The notes under the pieces are model-generated. The model did no database searches, was not told the DNA's origin, and saw only the letters and a list, made by a program, of their open reading frames with translations. From Daphnia pulex (taxonomy: Eukaryota > Arthropoda > Branchiopoda > Diplostraca > Daphniidae): a stretch of 64,000 nt of DNA. The position numbers and the translations under genes were made by a program. The first letter of the stretch is position 1, and the number at the start of each line of letters is the position of its first letter. Below are positions 49,001 through 60,680 of this stretch, in pieces. The stretch lies in NCBI RefSeq assembly GCF_021134715.1, contig NC_060026.1:13569001-13633000 (forward strand), written 5' to 3'.

Positions 49001-49494
49001 TTTTTTCTTCTTTTCTTTTTAAATCCCATTTTTTCCAAACCCACACACACGAAACACACACACACAAAAACAACCGGGGTATCTTTTGTATGTAAACCGA
49101 ATTATGTGTAGGACCAGAGACTGATCCCTTAGAAGATCGCATCCGACTGATCCGGGCACAGAACGAGCTGATTCGCAAGCGACAACGGGAGATTGAAGCT
49201 GACAAATTGCAGTATGCTTGATTGTTTAAAAAAACAAAAATTAAACTTCAATTCTCCTAAAAAATAATTAAAAAAAAAAAAAAAAAAAAAAAATTGAGAA
49301 ACAAACAAAACAGTAGTTTGATCACGCTATACAAAGTTGAATGCTTAACATTTATCATTTTGAAGTCAATCTGTATATTTATTCATTGGAAATTTATTCT
49401 CTACCAATTTTTGTTTCCTTTTTCCCCTTTTTGTCTCTTTCGGAATTTTTTTTGTGTGTGTCTCTCTTACAGTTTAAATAGTTTCAAGTTGTAG
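46050..49494 (+). CDS. RS/SP-rich nuclear protein
   Basis: Exons 46050-46238, 46314-47835, about 47917-48014, 48079-48187, 48277-48429, 49112-49211 and 49473-49494 give about 730 aa. The N-terminus has the charged helix DEDELEALRLAALESLRAKG. An acidic Asp/Glu-Ser block follows (about 180-220). Residues of roughly 280-370 are an arginine-serine-proline array whose eight-residue unit is RSPxRVQ-like. Lys/Arg/Ser-rich sequence comes next, and a C-terminal basic-acidic helix (PLEDRIRLIRAQNELIRKRQ) resembles the CCDC9 core helix. The composition points to a splicing-speckle or RNA-processing factor, but the family is not named with confidence. The acceptor at 48275-48279 is a NAGNAG pair. The final exon codes only seven residues. 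The third exon's left edge is the least certain, by about one nt. Confidence 0.75.
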
Positions 49495-49672
49495 TGCCCT
49501 GAAAAATGCGTCTTCGTAGAATACAATTTCAAGTGCCTCCTTCCTCCCAACTAAAACAAAAGTTGCGTCTCGTTTCTTTAGCCCTGCCCCACGGTTGTTT
49601 TTTGACGTTTTGATTTAATACGATCGTCTCAAATACATTTATATTGAAATATTTGTCAAATGTGTTGTTTAA

Positions 49673-51044
49673 TTATTTGATTTGCGAAATTGCCAGTTTT
49701 TCACGTCGTAATCGGCAGCACTTGAAAATGAGACAAGCTCCTAATAAAAACGAAATAAAGAAACAAATGGCCAGCGGCAAATGGGCGGATGGGCACATTA
49801 GTGAAGGGTCGTTGACACTCTGCCAGATGGATCTGAGTTCATTTGGACTCAAGCCATGCGAAGTGATCAGATGTCGGTACACACACGGATCCACTGGAAG
49901 CGTTCGGAAACCAAACGACGTGTTGTCCTCCGGGATGACATTAGCCGCTTTCGCCACGATGCCCGTCAGGTAAACATCTTCGAAATGGAAATACGGGACT
50001 TGCAGAGCTTTGTCGAATAAAACAGGCACTAACGGTCCGCTAATTACGTAACCTCCCCCGCTTACGTAATTCGGGTAATATTTTGAGTCGTACATAAATT
50101 CTGGCACGTACCTATATACCAATGTTTTTTAATAAGTTCAATTTCTCAAGTGGTTATTCATTATACCATTTACTGCGGCTATTTCTGACAGGTGTGTGGC
50201 GACGAAAGAGTGATCCTGCGATTAAATCTTTGCGATCCAGGACTCGTGAGAGATAGTCGGAGAGTTGTCGAATATTGACGAACATGTCGTCATCCGTCTT
50301 GAGGACAAAAGTCGCTTGTTGGCAATAATGTTTCACCCATTTCAACATCATCACCGATTTCAGTGTCCTGTCGTCAATTCAAATCAATTAAATTGATTGG
50401 TAAATATTTTTTTTAAATTTATATTTGACTAACAAATTTAAATAAGAATCGATGAAACCTTCTTGAATGATGTCGCCATGCTTGTTGCTCTCAATCAGTG
50501 TCTCACGCTGCATGACGTCATTCATTACCCGGCCGAGTAGAAAAACTGTGCGGATGTCAAAAGGTACGGAATGATCTTTTTGCATCCACGTGTCACGTAT
50601 AGCCTGGCGAAGGTTGTCGTTGGCAACGGCTGAGCACACAACGATTACAATAAGAGGTTTCTCATTTGACACATTTGTATTGCAGATGTTGACGTTGTTA
50701 ATGACAGCTGTTTCATTTTCCGGCACAATGTAATCTCTCAAGTTACGACTCGAGTTGACGCTCCATGGAAACTTGGGATCTGTCAAGTCGCAATTTTATA
50801 AATTTATTGTGTCTCTTTTGATCACACGGAAATTGTCACCTGGCGTAGTATTGATGATTGGCTCTAAGTTCAAGTTAACATTCCCAAAACAAATAACAGC
50901 TGAGAGTTAGCAAAGAAAAACTATTCAAATCAAAAAGTTTTGCTCACCATTTTTAGGAATGGTGTAACTGTATGTCAAGAGAATTAGAAAGCAAATTGCA
51001 CCAAATAATAGAACGAGAAGCCTCAACTTTTTTAACTTTCCCAT
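49673..51044 (-). CDS. Beta-1,3-glycosyltransferase, GT31 family
   Basis: Five minus-strand exons (51044-50948, 50899-50840, 50779-50434, 50367-50167, 50111-49673) give 380 aa. A type II signal anchor (LLVLLFGAICFLILLTY, residues about 9-25) precedes the luminal galactosyltransferase domain. Typical blocks are RQAIRDTWMQ, VFLLGR, HGDIIQEGFIDSYLNLTLKS, WVKHYCQQATFVLKTDDDMF with the metal-binding DDD (193-195), and the acceptor-side GGGYVISG and HFEDVYLTGI. It would transfer Gal or GlcNAc to glycoprotein or glycolipid acceptors in the Golgi; the acceptor cannot be told. Unusually, the protein ends with a second hydrophobic segment (LPLAICFFISFLLGACLIF) and a basic tail. It converges with the RS-rich gene, 178 bp apart. 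Confidence 0.92.
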
Positions 51045-51881
51045 CGGCTCTTATTAGACACGTGATTTTCGAGCAGCGTTTTCCAATTATACATCTGCCC
51101 CAGAAACCCAAAAGCTCGAGACTGTGTTAAAATTGACCATTTCGTGTGCACTGAGCTTGACTATAGCAGATAACGTGCTGTGGAAATCAAGATAAAAATA
51201 GAACAGAGATATAACCGTAGGGCCAGGTATACGACAACAAGGGAATAATAATTTTTATTTCATTACTTCATTAGATATTCGAAATACATTTTTACATCCA
51301 ACATAAAAGAGGGATATTATGCGCAATTTTTCTGTTGATTAATTGGACTTGAGTATATGACGTCACACTTTCCTGAATCTTTGAGGGGGGGGGGGTTACC
51401 GGTTACCTGTCTTATCAAAGATGGGAGGTAGGTGATGATGGTTTGGTTGCATCTTTTGCAAGGAAAGGTTTATGGGTGGTGGGGTATTATTTAAAATTTC
51501 CAACCCTTTATCCGTCTAATTTTTCATTGGTCGGAATTTTGCCAACCCTTCCTTTCTTTGTTGAATAATAAAATTGGCAACGTTTGGTATAGTCAGTTTG
51601 TCGCGTGGCCCAGTCAGGTGTGTTTCTCGTCGTCGTCTGATTTTTCAAATCAGGCGAGAAATTTGTTTCAAAATTGTGTTGAGCATTAGATTGAATTTAC
51701 AAGAGTGTTATGATAGACAGTGTGTGTAAAAGACTGGATTCCACCGACATCTGAATATCGGGTAAGTCTGAATTCATTTGTTTAAATACTTTCGCCTTGC
51801 AAGTAAATGTCAGGCTTTGTAAAATCGCGAACGTCATCATAAGTGCAACGTCCTCGTTCATACTTTGATCGTGTTACATAA
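51045..51881. other. Gap between two minus-strand genes
   Basis: It holds the promoter side of the GT31 gene and the 3' UTR of the receptor kinase gene. A poly-G run lies near 51385-51394. No ORF or RNA gene was supported. Confidence 0.4.
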
Positions 51882-54800
51882 TTAAGCATCTTCTGCGGGT
51901 AGAGAAAGAGCTCTAGACTTCTTTTTGAATATGTTATCGCTGAACTGCTTTGCTAGTCCCGAACTTTCTGCTGTGCAAGAGCTTTGACGTTTCTCCTCGC
52001 TCAGTTTGGCGTAGGGGAAATTCAAACTCCAATAATCAGAGCTGACAGACGACTCGATGTGGTCGTGTATCATTTCCTGGAGTTGACGAAAAGTCGGCCG
52101 CTCTTTTGGGTCCGTTTTCCAGCAGTCCGTCATGACTTTGCTCATTGTATTTGTGGCGTATTCGGGTTTCTCCATGCGATATCCGCTTTGAATTTCTTTC
52201 AGAAGTTGACTGCCCACTTCCATTCCTTGAAAACAGAGAATTTAGTAATTGACTATTAGGGACTTTATTACATTATTAATTCCAATTACCTGGATATGGA
52301 ACTTTGCCCAGAGAAAACAGTTCCCAGAGGAGAATGCCATAAGACCAAACGTCAGATTGGCTAGAAAATATACGATCAGTTAAAGATTCTATGGCCATCC
52401 ATCTGATTGGCATTAATCCCTGTAAATTTTGAAAAATTTGTAACTTTAAATTGTATGGATAATTGAATTCTAATTTACCTGTCCTTTTTTCTCATAATTG
52501 CCTTCCAGGTACATTTTACGAGCCATGCCGAAATCAGCCACTTTGACAACTCCATCATCGGCTAGCAGAACGTTACGAGCTGCCAGATCGCCATGGAGAA
52601 CCTACAAGTAATTAAACAGGTTAGTTTATTTTGTCTTCAAAGTCGTAGGAAGTACATGTTACTTTTTTGCTGGCCAAATAGTCCATTCCTCGAGCTATTT
52701 GAAAAGACCACGAAATCAAATCGCGAGTGGAAACGGATCGAATTAAGGTGGCATCCGGATCTTGTTGGTAATGCCAAAAGGACTTTGGCTCTTGAGGATC
52801 GTAAATTAATTCTAAAGCTGATGAATCATCCACAAAAAAAATATGTGCGACGAAGGGAAATTATCACTTCGTTATTTTTCGTTGGTTATTTTTTATGTGG
52901 TTGACTCACGTGGCGCCATTTGCTGGGTCATTTCCGTGCCGTTTTTAATAGTGTCTGGCGGTTTTTTCGGTTTGAGTTGCAGACGGGTTCCCTCCACATT
53001 ACCGTTACAAACGCTACTGAAAATGGGATCGACATTTTGATGATTAAAGTGACAGACGGTACGATACTAACGTAAAATATTGTAGCCGAACGTGATACCA
53101 CTCATGTGAGAGTAATGCCAATTTATCCGAATGTTTGGTTGCCATAGCTTGATCACTCAATCCACACGAAATTACGGGAGTAAAAAGTGGGGGTACACTA
53201 TCGCTCCCGGATGATAGCCATGGGAGCGCCAAAAAGGTGCTTTCGTGTGTTTACCTAACTATTTGGTCCGCTTCGTTATCCGATTTCATGTTTCCAAAGT
53301 CGTCCATTAGATTGATAAAGTTTTCCCGGTGATTGATCAAATAAGCTTGTAAGTTTCCGAACCGACAGTACTCGACGATTAGTAACAGTTCTCCTAAAAT
53401 TTAAAAATAACGAATTTAAAGAAAAAACAAATTCATTTTTTTCTTGGAATGACCTTTGTCGATATCTTTGGTACAAGCTCCGAGAAGGTTGACGACATTC
53501 AAATGCGATGCCAAGTGCATGAGAATTTTCATTTCACTCACGAGCGCTTCTAGGGCGGCAACGTTCGTTTGCGAACGGACCATTTTGACTGCCACCGTTT
53601 TAGCGTGTTCTCCGGACCCTTCGATCCCTACAGCTTCAGCTTTAACTACCCGTCCAAAACATCCAGCTCCCAGCTGTATTCCTATTTTATTTTAAAGTTA
53701 ATTATTCATTAATTTTTTTTTAATTAAAAAAAAATTAAAAAAAAATTAACCAAGTGTTAGGCGGTGTTTGGGGAATTCCCAACGCTTGTCGTAGGGTAGT
53801 GCTTCGATCTGATCTTCCATCGACAATTGCTGACTCACGGGAGGGTTGACATTTCCTTCCAGTAATTTCTTTGCTTTTGGAAACACTTGCCGCTTCTTAA
53901 AAGTTCCCAAAATAAGTGATCGGAATCATAATTTCAAGGCTTATTTGTGTCACCTTGTCGAGGTAGAGTTTGATTCCGATTCCGATTATCACGATCAAAG
54001 CAACCAGATTCGCAGAGAGGGGGATGGCTGTTGCGTTTGTTAAACCGTTTGAATTACCGAGAAAAACGGTGAAGTTTCTGAACCTTGATTGTCCAAGGCT
54101 GTTATTCCACCGGCATGAGTACACCCCTATTTCGTTCACAATTCCATTTAGCGGCAAGATTGACACATTTCCAGATGAATGTACTCGTCCCGGATATTCT
54201 TTGTCGTCCTAATCAAGTCAAGTCACTTCGAATTCAAATTTTGTGTCGAGTTAAAATTAGAAATTTGATTTTCACCTTGAACCATAACATTTTATTTCTT
54301 TGGAGGGAAATGACGCAAGTCAAGTTCTTGGGTCTTGCCTTATCCAAGTGGATGAAATTTAACACTGGTTCGTTATTAATTTCTGTAGAAATAATTCAGA
54401 GGATTAAATATGAATTATTTCACTCGGTTTGCTTATTTACCTTTGACTCGAAAAGAAATCTTTTTGAACATGATTTCTTTATCTTTATTGGCTTTACATT
54501 GAAATGTTATGTTGGTGTTGAGGGCTACGTCGATTAGCTCTTGTCTGCTTTCGTAATATCTCCACGTTCGTTCTCGACTGTAAAAGGCCGCCTTTGATGA
54601 CTGGTGATGGGAATCCAGATCGTCGTAATATCCAGCGTTGATTGGGCTCTCTGATTAATTGATTAAATTCGATTAGATTAGTTTTCACCTGTTTCTTGGA
54701 TGCGAAAAATACCTTCGTCTGTATTTGTACCGTTAATGACTTTGAGCGTTTCTCCGGTGACGTCGATTAACTGGTAGGCCCATTCCGGTGGTGAAGCAAA

Positions 54801-55897
54801 CTCGCGTTGAACGTGAGTGCGGCAGATTAAAGTAATGTTACTCCCCTCTAGTGGATCGTCTGCATCACCAATTCTCACCAGTTCGATCCCTTAAATTAGA
54901 ATTTTATTTTTGAAAAGTCTAAAGCTCAATCCTTTTAATAGATCGGCAATTTTTTGAACTAGCCAATCGAGTTTGCTGAAATTGCGTACCTTTGACATAA
55001 ATTTGAAAATACTCCCAGTCTGAGACATTATTCATAGTCCCGACGCATTGATACTGGCCAGTGTCGCTGATGGTCGTGTCTTTCAGCGACAGTCCGCGTT
55101 CAGGGTCCAAATTCCATTTAGAGTCCGGATCAGATAACAAATTCTGATTTAAATGAAAACATGATAACTCGGCCTTTTTCGCTGACTAAATTATTTATTT
55201 GATTACTTCGGAGCGTTCCCATATGTAGCCCTTTGCAGTGATTTGAGAATTGCGGATCAGATGGAACGTGACGTTTGGGTGGGTGGGCCTGCAAGGGATT
55301 TGAATGGAATCGCCTTGTTTCGAACTGTATTCTTGATAGGCGTTATCGTCTATGATGACGTAATCTGCATCACCTAATATTGACTTTGAGGTTATTCAAT
55401 TGCCCATTGAATACGTAAAGTAAATAAAATAACATACTGTAAACGTAGACGTATTGTTTTTGTCTGTACGACTCATAATGCAGGGCAGAGTGAACATTGC
55501 ATGTGAAATACCCCGTATCTTTTGTTCTAAGATTCTCGAGTGTCAACGTCGATGTCATGTGGGTGTGGTTTCTATCGAACGTGTTGCGAAGGCGGTCGTT
55601 GACGCCTTGACTCAACTAAATATAAAATGACAATAACCAAATGAAACAAAAAACAAACAAACGTTAGAATAATAATACCACCGGATTATTCTTTGCCAGG
55701 GCGTCGGGTAGAATCCACGTAATGTCGTTCAATTTTTGACCAGCGTCGTCTTGGTAGTCGTAGGTGCAGGTGATGGTGAGATTGGCACCTTGTCGAACCA
55801 CCTGACGACTGCCTTCAGGAAAAATCACTAAACCCTCTGACCTTTCTTTGCCCAAACTTTGGCCGATTGCCATCAACAGGTAGACTAGCTTGTACAT
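51882..55897 (-). CDS. PDGF/VEGF-receptor-like tyrosine kinase (PVR type)
   Basis: About 16 minus-strand exons from 55897-55682 and 55615-55438 to 52601-52479, 52419-52290 and 52225-51882 stay in phase and encode about 952 aa. A signal peptide ([16 protein letters not shown]) is followed by four to five Ig-like domains (cysteines in [43 protein letters not shown]), a TM helix (about 472-493) and the juxtamembrane [12 protein letters not shown]. The split kinase has LGAGCFGRV, the VAVK lysine (about 577), the catalytic loop HGDLAARN (HGD, not HRD, at about 757-759), DFG (777-779) and [10 protein letters not shown]. The short insert is [12 protein letters not shown]. It is shorter than the seven-Ig fly Pvr. 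It likely binds a PVF-type ligand at the cell surface. Upstream in-frame ATGs (to 56044) are less likely, since the signal peptide begins at 55897. Confidence 0.9.
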
Positions 55898-58800
55898 GTT
55901 GTGAGACCCAAGAAACTCGCGTGAACTCGCCAAGGAATGAAATAAAGGACTGACACAAAAGTTGCGTGTAATATCTCTCAAGTTACTGGTGACTGTTGCG
56001 CAGAGAACAGGTAGGTAGACCCGCTGATGCGTGGACGGGCGCAAACTGCCGACTTATACGCAGGACTGTACGATCCGGTGGGCGTTTGAGGAGGTTAGAC
56101 TGTCTTATACAATTTTGTTTCGTATATAGTCTTGAAATGTCGGAAATCAGGTCACATTTCATTAGCGAAACTCTTCAGAAAGTTCGCTGAGCCGTTGCCG
56201 AGTTAAGCTCATAAAGAAAAACTTGTCCTGGGATCTATTGAAATTTTAATTCTTGGAATTATTGATAAGAGTTCCCTCCCTATTTTTTGACGTGGATACG
56301 ATTGTTTTATATAACACAGCCAGCAGCGCTAGGTGCACTCAATTATTTGTTTCCCATGCACTTTTGATTCACAGGTGGGAGTCGGATCGTATATAACCCT
56401 CTCCTTTTTAAAGTTTCACTAAAAAAGTAAAAGCAACAGTCCATTTTGATGTCTTTCACCTTGACATTGCCTTTGAGATAAGCATCAGCCTTCCAGTATA
56501 GCGCATACTGCTATACATACACGACTCCACTGGGAAATACGGACGTGTTAGAGCTCCTTGTAACTAGGACCCGAAATCCACTGTAGAAAATCGATAGACC
56601 CGGAAGTGCACTTACTTGAACATGATGTCAATTGTCGCTGTGCCATTCTTTCAACAAGACTTTTTGGTTTTGCACGCCTGTCAAATGCGGTGAGCGAGAG
56701 CTTAATTCATGGCCCAAAAAAAAGTGGGTATTTGAATTTTAATCTCCGAGAAAGTCGTGTAGAAGAAGTTTTTTTTTCTCCCGTTCTATTTTTGCGTAAC
56801 ACTTTTACACCACACTTATTATTTGAACAGTTTCTGTTATTCTACTTGCTTTTTGCGAGTTCGTGATTTTTTGGTCTCGGAGAGTGTTACGATCACACAA
56901 GCTCTCAATCGATCCTCACTTTTTCTTTTTTTTTTCCTTTGGTCGTAAATCTTTTGTTTGCCATCATCTCTTATTGAAGTTGGGTTTTTGATTGTCTCCC
57001 CTATACTTCGCCGAATTTTAATGCTTTCTAGAAAATTGATTTAGACTTGTGTACATATTTCATGTCGGTCCGTTTCCAAAATGATTAGACATTGTTTATG
57101 TTTACCTCTCTAGAGTTATTCTTTACGAAAACAAGATGATATACATACTATAGGGTGTAGATATTAACAGACTCCTTTTTGATTTGTCAGTTTTTTTTCC
57201 CGCTTCTAGTTCAAATTTCAAATAAAGACGAAAAAACTTGTTGCATTTTTCGTTACAATAAAGTTTTCCTTTCTTTGAAAATTAGTTTAAACATATTTGT
57301 GTAGAGGAAATGAATTTTTTAATATTGTTGCTGGGAGGGGGAAGAGAAGGTGCTTTGGTACAGTTTAAAAAAACAAGGGGTTCTTGAACTTTAATAAAAT
57401 AAAACGGGGACACTGATAACCGGGAATTCGCTGGCCATTTGCGTCACTAGACTGTAGACTCGATTCATCTGAAGTAGAGATAGGATGATCTTATTTGAAT
57501 TTTAGGGATTGGCTTTCGAAAATTGGGTGAAAGGAAATTTTACAGTCTGACGCAAGTGCTACCGAGTGACAAGTGCCGTCCATAAATTAGCCTGACTGAT
57601 TGATGTACTTCTATTTAAAAAAAAAGGGATGTTAATCAGAGAAAATAAATCGCACCGTTACTGCTATTAGGATGGAATTTATCTGGAACAGGAACCATAT
57701 TCATATGTGTAAACGCGGTTTCTGTTTGTAATGCAAAACTAGCCGAGATAAATTGGAAACGTGATATAGTTCTAATCGCGAATGGGCGAGCGCTAGCAAT
57801 TTCACTAAAGAGGTTCATCAGTGTGCTGTTATTTGTAGTTGGTATATATTTGTTTTAAAATAATAATGTTATCAGCACACATTCACACAAGAGCCGTGTT
57901 TTGTTCTTTTAACGCGCAGTAACTATATTTGTGGCCTTCAACTGTTTTTTATCGTAAATAAAAGCCAGTTATATGAGATCATTACACATGTAAGTTGAAT
58001 CTATACGTTTCATCCAGAATTCCAGTCAACACAAATGGTGTCGAATAGAACCGAGGTTATCTATTGTAAATATTCTTGTGCAGTTTCTGCACTTGTAGTT
58101 AGTTAACTGTGTGTTTCGACTTTCGAGCGGAAATTTCTAAATCATTTGGCTGGCCAAAGGTTTGAGAGACACTCACGGATGAGAGGGGGGGGGGGGGAAG
58201 TCTTGATCGAAGTTTGGAGCCATGACAACATGTCTGTTGAAATTTCAAATCCAATAACAAAATATCGCCACAAGGTCAATTAAGTGATTTGTTACAAAAT
58301 GTTTTATGCGTTGATTGCACTATCGTGATGAGTCCAGGGAAGTGGGAACGAAGGTCTAATGCGCAAACTTGGCGAAATGTAAAATTCTGGGAAATTCAAA
58401 TGTCATATTTGGGTTTGCGTCAATCTATAATTCGATAGGATTTTTTTTTACTTAAGTTTTTTTCCAATGTCTATCGTCTGAAATTTGTTGCTGTAGGTCA
58501 AATATTGCCACCTTATCTGTTAAATTGCTGTTCTCCCCGCCAATATTGCACGCATCCCCATGACAGAAATAAGTGGATGAAACTAAAAGGGTATAAACAT
58601 CAAGTAACGAGACACGAGTATACGAGCCGAGTATATACAGCCAGTGTTCTTCTTGCGACGCATTTCTAAAGAGGCTATCAAATTGCATATTATCTTGCTG
58701 ACATGAGTTGGTGTTATCGAAAACAACTGCGTTTAGGGACAAAGTTTTTTTGGAAATGGAAATAAAAACGTGCCCACTGCACTGCCGGTTATGTCAATCC

Positions 58801-59524
58801 AAAGGTTTATTGATCCGTCTTTTCTTGAAATTGTACAAAATTTCCAGCGTCAGGATTATGAAACGATCATCGCCTTTTTTCCCCGCAAGACATTAGCCTA
58901 TACAATCTCTCAACCTATTAAAAGACCTAATAAGCTTTAACAGTTTGTATAGGGATTGAAAAAGTTTGGGTTTATGTAATTTCAGCTCTTCAGCCATGAA
59001 CTAATGAACGCCACGCGTTCACAAATTATGCGGGTCTGTTTTTTTTTCCGTCTTTTTTACATAAAATTTATTTTTGCTTTGACGTTTGGTGATGTTATTT
59101 ATGGTCGCGTGGTATAGTAAAGTCTGGTAATTTCTGTTTGCAGCGGTCATTTGAGTAGCACGATAATACGCCAACTTGTTTTTTTTTTTTCGCTTTTAAA
59201 GTGAGGATACGCTTTTCAAAGGAACATGGGAATATAGCCAGACTCTATCGGTTCAAAAAAGATCAGTATCCTCTGAAGATTGACATTGGCTACCGCGCTA
59301 GGCGCCGAAAATGTTTTGACCCGGGACAAGTAATTTATGTGCGTCACAACACGATGCCACTGCTGACGTTCTATGGGTCATGACACACATTCCTCTCAAG
59401 TTCACATGATGTTCTGTCGATGTGCTGATGCCAATGTCTATGGCAACATGGACAACACAGGCGGTCGGTTTTTTAATGAACTTTTATCTGATTGATAAAA
59501 CAACTCTCTCTCTGCTAACGAGTA
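55898..59524. other. Gene-poor interval upstream of the kinase
   Basis: About 3.6 kb without a supported gene. A minus-strand 96-codon frame at 58452-58742 has no recognisable motif. A G-run lies at about 58186-58198. The region just right of 55898 must carry the receptor kinase promoter and leader. Confidence 0.4.
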
Positions 59525-59532
59525 TATATAAA
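59525..59532 (+). promoter_or_regulatory. Candidate TATA box, globin-like gene
   Basis: TATATAAA lies 260 bp ahead of the globin-like start codon. The intervening leader contains a plausible acceptor (CCTTAAAAG) just before the ATG, so the leader may be spliced. Confidence 0.35.
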
Positions 59533-59784
59533 GAGGAAATTTTTAAAATGTATTAATTCAATCGTTGATTGGATGCCTGCCCACTTGCTCATTTGTGAAC
59601 TCGTCACACATCCAGCTCGATGAATAAATCCGTTTTTCTTCCGAGAAATCTTTTTTACATCTTTCTCGGCTGCAACATTTTTTACAGCGGACAAAATGTG
59701 GTAATATAAGCCTTGCACTGCTTTTATTCGTTTCTTCTATTTTTAACTCTTTTTATTTTTTTATTCCTGCCTTAAAAGAGTGGC

Positions 59785-60593
59785 ATGGGAGTTCCAATAC
59801 GTAACGATTCCGGAAGTGAAGTCATCGTGAGTCAGTTAACGAGTTCCGCGTCCTATCGCAGATCGATAGACAGCCCGTTTGTGACTGTTGGAGCTGTAAT
59901 AACCGCTCACGATTTCAACACTGAAATGTCGAAAGCCCTTCGTTTCTACGCTCCCGGTAGTGATCGTCGACATCACGGTGGCAGTGAAAAGAAATTGTTT
60001 GAAGAATTCGGCTTACAGCGCTCGCTGAGCGACAGCGACATTAATCTGATCGTTTCTAGTTGGAATTTTCTCAAGAAACGTCTGAGTAGCTTTGCGCCAA
60101 AATTGTTCATTGGGTGAGAAACAGTTAATTTAAAAAAAAGGGATATGCTAGGTATTATGTCATTAAATTGTTTTAATATCTTTCAAGATATTTAAAGGCG
60201 AGACCCGATTCCAAGAAGATGTTCCCGGACTTCGCTCATGTAAACATCTCGGAATTGGCAACCAATGTTGAATTTCGCAGTAGGGCTTATAATTGCGTCG
60301 CCAGTTTGAATTACATCATTCCGCATTTAAAACGTAGTTTTCCCGTATTACAATGTCCGGCGTTGAAAAACCTTAAAAAAAGGTACAACCAAATTGACCC
60401 AAAGGTAATTTAGACAATTCATCTGTTGTGTCGATCTGTTATTGAACCTTCTGTTTTATTTGATTAGAGTCTTGGAATTATTTGGGTGAATGCTATGCAA
60501 GAGGAGCTGGACAAAACGATTTTCACCGACGACGTCCGTGTTGTTTGGAAAAAAGTTTTCTCGGTTTTGAAGAAATATGTTTCCGAGTTTTAA
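59785..60593 (+). CDS. Globin-fold protein lacking haem histidines
   Basis: Three exons (59785-60113, 60188-60404, 60468-60593) give 223 aa. Residues 1-80 are a polar extension; residues 81-223 follow the globin pattern: LSDSDINLIVSSW with the A-helix Trp (W93), RPDSKKMFPDF with the CD1 Phe (F125), SELATNVEFRSRAYNCVASL for the E helix, LKNLKKRY for the F helix, and WKKVFSVLKKYV for the H helix. In my alignment by eye, the distal E7 position is Arg (R142) and the proximal F8 position is Tyr (Y176), where functional globins have His. The family binds haem through F8 His, so this protein probably does not bind haem in the usual way, or ligates it through Tyr. The intron after the B/C helices resembles a classical globin site. 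A poly(A) signal lies at 60675-60680. Confidence 0.8.
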
Positions 60594-60674
60594 AAAGAAA
60601 TCGTGTTTTTTTTTTCAACTATAAGTGATAACTCATAGTCTGCTGTTGCTGGGGCCCTATATCTATTTTTTCGA

Positions 60675-60680
60675 AATAAA
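60675..60680 (+). terminator. Poly(A) signal, globin-like gene
   Basis: AATAAA lies 82 nt past the stop codon of the globin-like gene, in AT-rich 3' sequence. Confidence 0.6.

Noticed and set aside
53044..53232. Minus-strand open frame inside the receptor kinase, considered as a kinase-insert exon.
   Set aside because: Joining it to the preceding exon would need a 15-nt intron or reading through an in-frame TAA. Splicing 53255 directly to 53016 keeps phase, so the frame is treated as intronic.
58452..58742. 96-codon minus-strand open frame.
   Set aside because: No motif, no promoter or poly(A) context, and no flanking exon evidence.
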